Assembly: GCF_900176515.1 (NCBI RefSeq)
Contig: NZ_FWXV01000011.1
Span: 434,001 to 498,000 of the forward strand
Length of the DNA: 64,000 nucleotides
Reading direction: 5' to 3'
Origin: Kibdelosporangium aridum
Lineage (GTDB): Bacteria; Actinomycetota; Actinomycetes; Mycobacteriales; Pseudonocardiaceae
In this document: piece by piece, positions 60,713 to 64,000 of the stretch
Layout: the number at the start of each line of letters is the position of its first letter
Position numbering within the stretch: position 1 is the stretch's first letter
Translations under genes and position numbers: made by a program
The notes under the pieces: generated by a model
The model's database searches: none
What the model was told of the DNA's origin: nothing
What the model saw: the letters and a program-made list of their open reading frames with translations, nothing else

Positions 60713-61650
60713 ATCTGCTCACCGTCGACGATCTCTCGGTGGATCTGGCCGGAGTCCCGGTACTGCGCGAAGTCGGGTTCACGATGGCGCACGGGGAGGC
60801 GCTGGGCGTCGTCGGCGAGTCGGGGTCGGGCAAGTCGATCACACTCCGAGCGCTCGCCAGACTCCTGCCGGACAGCGCACGGCAAACCGGGACGATCACG
60901 TTCGACGGCAAGGACGTTTCGAAGTTGCGCGGTGCCGCGTTGCGTGAATTCCGCCGGCATGAGGTGTCGTTCGTCTTCCAAGACCCACGCTCGGCGATCA
61001 ACCCCATCCAACGCATTGGCGATTTCCTCCTCGAATCGGTGCGAGACGCAGGCGAGGACGTTTCCGCTGTCCGGACCCAATCGCTGCAACTGTTGCGGCG
61101 AATGGGAATCGACGACGCTGAACGTCGGATGACCCAGTATCCCTTCGAGCTGTCCGGCGGTCTTCTGCAACGGGTGATGATCGCGTCGGGATTGCTGCCA
61201 CGGCCCAAACTCCTGCTCGCCGACGAGCCGACGACCGCGTTGGACGTCACCACCCAGTCCGATGTCCTTGCCCTCGCCGACGAGCTGCGCCGCGAGCAGG
61301 ACACGGCCCTGATCTTCGTGACCCATGACATCGATCTCGCACTGGCCATCTGTGACCGAGTCCTGGTGCTCTACGCGGGCCGGGTCCTCGAGATCTCGCC
61401 TTCCCAGGCCGCGGTCTCGCATCCGTACACCAAGGGCCTGCTCGACTCCCGGCCGCCGATCGACACCCGGCTTGACCGATTGCCGTCGATCGAAGGCACG
61501 CCCATCGCGGCCGCCGAGGCCGGTTCCGGGTGTCCGTTCGTCTTCCGCTGCCCGGTCGCTCTGCCACAGTGCCGCGATTCCCTGCCGGACCTGGTCGAGC
61601 ATGGGCCAACCTTGGTGCGGTGCCATCTCGTGGAGGCATCCCGTGGCTGA
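60709..61650 (+). CDS. Peptide/nickel-type ABC transporter, ATPase 1 (DppD-like)
   Basis: 313 residues from TTG 60709, chosen because GGAGG lies 9 bases upstream and TTGA overlaps the permease stop; GTG 60700 would add three codons. Walker A GESGSGKSI, signature LSGGLLQRV, Walker B LLLADEPTTALDVTTQ and H-loop VTHDIDLAL are present. It ends in the Cys-rich oligopeptide-transporter tail (GSGCPFVFRCPVALPQCRDS), which may hold an iron-sulfur cluster. Confidence 0.93.
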   Translation: MNLLTVDDLSVDLAGVPVLREVGFTMAHGEALGVVGESGSGKSITLRALARLLPDSARQTGTITFDGKDVSKLRGAALREFRRHEVSFVFQDPRSAINPIQRIGDFLLESVRDAGEDVSAVRTQSLQLLRRMGIDDAERRMTQYPFELSGGLLQRVMIASGLLPRPKLLLADEPTTALDVTTQSDVLALADELRREQDTALIFVTHDIDLALAICDRVLVLYAGRVLEISPSQAAVSHPYTKGLLDSRPPIDTRLDRLPSIEGTPIAAAEAGSGCPFVFRCPVALPQCRDSLPDLVEHGPTLVRCHLVEASRG

Positions 61651-62410
61651 TGTGATCGTCGTCGAGAACCTCGTCAAACGGTACGGCACGCTGGAAGTCG
61701 TCCACGACGTCTCGTTCACCGTCCGCACAGGACGGACGACGGCATTGGTTGGCGAGTCCGGTGCGGGCAAATCCACGATCGGCGGGATCGTCACCGGACT
61801 CGTCGACGCCACCGCCGGCAAGGTCACGGTCTGCGGCGAGGATCGCTCGAAAGCCGCGCGATCCAGCCGCGACCGCCGCAGGCGAGCGGCCCAGCTGCAG
61901 CTCGTTCCGCAGGACCCGATCACCTTCCTGGATCCACGCCAGCGCGTCTCGGCGGCACTGGCCGAAACGATCGCCTTGCACAAGTCCGATCACACGCCAG
62001 CAGACCTCATGGCCGCGGTCGGTCTGTCCACAAGGTACGCATCCGCTGTCCCCCGTGAGATGTCCGGCGGGCAATGTCAACGCGTCGCAATCGCCCGTGC
62101 GTTGGCTGCGGATCCGGTCGCCATGGTATTGGACGAAGCCGTGTCCGCTTTGGACGTCTCCGTACAAGCCCAAGTGCTGAACCTCTTGCGGGACTTGCAG
62201 ACTAGAACAAGCACAGCATACCTGTTCATCACGCACGACCTGTCCGTCGTTCGGCAGATGGCAGACGATGTCGTTGTGCTGCGGCGTGGCCAGGTGGTGG
62301 AGGACGGGCCGGCCGAGCAGGTGCTTGACGATCCGCAGGCGGACTACACCAAACTGCTGCTTGCTTCCACCCCACGACCGGGCTGGAAGCCAGTGCGCCG
62401 CACGGCTTAG
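61643..62410 (+). CDS. Peptide/nickel-type ABC transporter, ATPase 2 (DppF-like)
   Basis: 255 residues from GTG 61643, overlapping ATPase 1 by 8 bases. Walker A GESGAGKSTI, Q-loop LVPQDPITFLDP, signature MSGGQCQRV, Walker B AMVLDEAVSALDVSVQ and H-loop ITHDLSVVR are present. Walker B reads LDEA where LDEP is usual. It is shorter than typical DppF (about 320) because the Cys-rich tail is missing, as in other second ATPases of short systems. Its stop overlaps that of the convergent oxidase. Confidence 0.92.
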   Translation: MADVIVVENLVKRYGTLEVVHDVSFTVRTGRTTALVGESGAGKSTIGGIVTGLVDATAGKVTVCGEDRSKAARSSRDRRRRAAQLQLVPQDPITFLDPRQRVSAALAETIALHKSDHTPADLMAAVGLSTRYASAVPREMSGGQCQRVAIARALAADPVAMVLDEAVSALDVSVQAQVLNLLRDLQTRTSTAYLFITHDLSVVRQMADDVVVLRRGQVVEDGPAEQVLDDPQADYTKLLLASTPRPGWKPVRRTA

Positions 62411-63852
62411 GAGTCGAACCCCAGGCCGATCCTGTCCAATGTACGCAGCCATAGGTTGCGTCGTCCACCGCGCTCGTCCGCGCGGTTGAGCGACCACCGG
62501 GTGAGCTGGATTCCGGCCCACCGCAACGGCTCGGGCGGCAACGGCAGCGGTTTCGTATTGCTCAGCTTGAGCCTTGCTCGTTCGGTGTTACGGCCGTACA
62601 GCTTGTCCAGCACAACGGCCGCAGCGAACTTGCTGGATCCGACGCCGAGTCCGGTGAACCCGAGTGCATAGCCGACGCGGCCACCCATGGCTGTCCCGAC
62701 GAACGAGCAGAACCTTGTGCAGGTGTCGATCAGGCCGCCCCACCGGTGGGTGAACCGGACGCCCGCCAACTGAGGGAACGTGTCGAAGAAGTGCTGCGCC
62801 AACAAGGCATATGTCTCCGGGCGCACAGTCAACTCGGACCGCACGGGCCCGCCGTAGTAGTAGATGGCGTCGTAGCCGCCCCACAGGATTCGGTTGTCCG
62901 CCGTCAATCGGTAGTAGTGGAACTGGTTTCCCGCGTCGCCGATGCCTTGCCGTTTCCTCCACCCGATCGACGCGAGCTGGTCGCTGGTCAGCGGTTCGGT
63001 GACCAGGACATAGTCGTACACCGGGACGATGTAGTTGCGCAGTCGCTTGAGCAACGGCGGAAACCCATTGGTGGCAAGCAGACCGCGAGCCGCGTGGACC
63101 TTAGCGTACGGCGTCGTGACCACAACCCCGGCCCTCTGCTCGCGGATGGCCTGCGCGGGCGTCCACTCGTAGATGCGGACGCCGCGTTCCAGGCACGCCT
63201 GCCGCAGTCCATACGCAAGCAATGCCGGGTTGAGCATGGCCGTGCTGCGCGGCATCTCAAGCGCACCAAGGTACGTCGGTGAGTGGATCTCGTCTTGGAT
63301 CTCATCGGCCGCGAGGAGCCTGACTTCGTGACCGAGGTCCTTGGCGACTGTCGCGCACCGCTCCAGCTCGGCGACCTGCCACGACTGCGTCGCGACGTTC
63401 AGCTCGCCGGAGCGCTGGAAGTCGCAGTCGATGCCGTACTCGCTGACCGATCGTTCGATGTCGTCGAGGTTTTCCAGCCCAAACCGTTCCAGTTCGGCCA
63501 TCTCCTCGGCGAACCGGGCGACGCCGTTGAGGATTCCGTGGGTCAGACTGGACGCGCAAAACCCGCCGTTGCGGCCGGACGCGGCTGAGCCACATCGGTC
63601 GGCGTCCAGCAGGACGACATCGAGACTCGGGTCGTGTTCCTTCGCTTGCAGCGCGGCCCAGAGCCCGGTGTAGCCGCCGCCGACGACGGCGAGATCAGCA
63701 CGGATGTTGGCGGTCAATGCCGAGCACGGCTCGGGCTCTGGGTGCACGTCCAGCCAATACGGCTTGGGCATGGCGTCCGCGAGGGAGGCCATCGGCGTGT
63801 GCGGATGGGGAATCGGCGAGAGGGTACGACGGGTTGGCAGGAAATTGGTCAT
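62407..63852 (-). CDS. FAD-dependent amine/D-amino-acid oxidase (DAO family)
   Basis: 481 residues if started at ATG 63852; ATG 63792 (MASLADAMPKPYWLD) is a reasonable shorter choice because family members begin near PYWLD. The FAD-binding motif is ADLAVVGGGYTGLWAALQAK, followed by VVLLDADRCGSAASGRNGGF, a typical gamma-glutamylputrescine oxidase/PuuB-like start. The substrate part has DYVLVTEPLTSDQ, RILWGGYDAIYYYGG, and a C-terminal FAD loop ALGFTGLGVGSSKFAA. It probably oxidises the amine released by the convergent amidohydrolase pathway; that link is inferred from position. Confidence 0.9.
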   Translation of the reverse strand: MTNFLPTRRTLSPIPHPHTPMASLADAMPKPYWLDVHPEPEPCSALTANIRADLAVVGGGYTGLWAALQAKEHDPSLDVVLLDADRCGSAASGRNGGFCASSLTHGILNGVARFAEEMAELERFGLENLDDIERSVSEYGIDCDFQRSGELNVATQSWQVAELERCATVAKDLGHEVRLLAADEIQDEIHSPTYLGALEMPRSTAMLNPALLAYGLRQACLERGVRIYEWTPAQAIREQRAGVVVTTPYAKVHAARGLLATNGFPPLLKRLRNYIVPVYDYVLVTEPLTSDQLASIGWRKRQGIGDAGNQFHYYRLTADNRILWGGYDAIYYYGGPVRSELTVRPETYALLAQHFFDTFPQLAGVRFTHRWGGLIDTCTRFCSFVGTAMGGRVGYALGFTGLGVGSSKFAAAVVLDKLYGRNTERARLKLSNTKPLPLPPEPLRWAGIQLTRWSLNRADERGGRRNLWLRTLDRIGLGFDS

Positions 63853-64000
63853 GGCTGCGCCTGGGCCTTGGTGAGCGGGGACGGATGAACCGGGGACGAA
63901 CCCGTGGCTCAACCGCCCAGCTGCCGCCCGCCGCCGCAGCGCGCGAACCACCGCACACCCATGACCAGCCCCTACGCTGGCGTCAACACTAAAGTCAACA

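Noticed and set aside
63853..64000. Start of another gene at the right edge
   Set aside because: Open frames here have no ribosome site or motif. The stretch contains TTGACT-like boxes on the minus strand and is best read as the upstream region of the FAD oxidase, although no convincing -10 box was found.
1..64000. tRNA, rRNA, insertion sequence or prophage genes
   Set aside because: No transposase or integrase motifs and no cloverleaf with a CCA-type end or conserved T-loop were seen on either strand by eye.

Overview
The window is high-GC DNA from a filamentous actinomycete. The evidence is GTG and TTG starts, GTGA/ATGA-coupled genes, SPFH-NfeD, LAL-type LuxR, actinobacterial Ser/Thr kinases, a DUF6355-type secreted protein, and many Tat/Sec-exported hydrolases. 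A Pseudonocardiales host (Kibdelosporangium/Amycolatopsis/Lentzea-like) is my best guess, from gene content only. I saw no rRNA, tRNA, CRISPR array, insertion sequence or prophage. The region reads as an accessory chromosome arm rich in secreted enzymes, one- and two-component regulators and decayed genes.

Layout. 1-3.2 kb: a PucR-like regulator (cut by the window edge), a GH15-like protein that has lost its catalytic core, and an NfeD/SPFH membrane pair. A dyad repeat occurs twice here, in front of the regulator and in front of nfeD. 3.3-10 kb: a large LAL regulator, an SDR lacking the YxxxK motif, an RDD membrane protein, and a histidine kinase/response regulator pair. 10-11 kb: a scar of decayed genes (TetR, aldo/keto reductase, DUF998-like) that still carries two intact operator-like palindromes. 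11-17 kb: three secreted serine hydrolases (DUF6351/tannase-like, S33/TAP-like, S37/PS-10-like) and a small acidic protein. 17-24 kb: a truncated alpha/beta-hydrolase paralogue, then a four-gene minus-strand unit. That unit encodes two small membrane coiled-coil proteins, a 1490-residue kinase-nSTAND-transmembrane-WD40 protein and an FHA-like protein. It is the best candidate here for an uncharacterised signalling or conflict system.

24-35 kb: epoxide hydrolase, exported sulfatase, VOC protein and alcohol dehydrogenase with remnants beside it, and a MarR/GbsR regulator divergent from a three-gene ABC exporter over a long dyad operator. These are followed by an alpha/beta hydrolase, a vanadium-haloperoxidase-type secreted protein and a YwaF-like membrane protein. 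35-42 kb: a large secreted M14 carboxypeptidase, a lone mannitol-type PTS EIIC, a PAS-GGDEF-EAL protein with a degraded EAL site, and a degraded anti-sigma-type ATPase. 42-46.6 kb: TetR plus a three-subunit molybdenum hydroxylase (Tat-exported 2Fe-2S, FAD/4Fe-4S and Moco subunits) with a promoter overlapped by a palindrome.

46.6-52.4 kb: DUF402, DUF1349, two small unknown proteins, a Ser/Thr kinase with a large glycosidase-like outer domain, a DUF6355-type peptide and a secreted beta-propeller. 52.6-54.6 kb: a PheC-type exported cyclohexadienyl dehydratase paired with an acyl-CoA-dehydrogenase-fold flavoprotein. 55-64 kb: TetR, a YtcJ-type amidohydrolase, a complete peptide/nickel-type ABC importer and a convergent FAD amine oxidase. 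This looks like an uptake-and-breakdown unit for an amide- or amine-containing compound.
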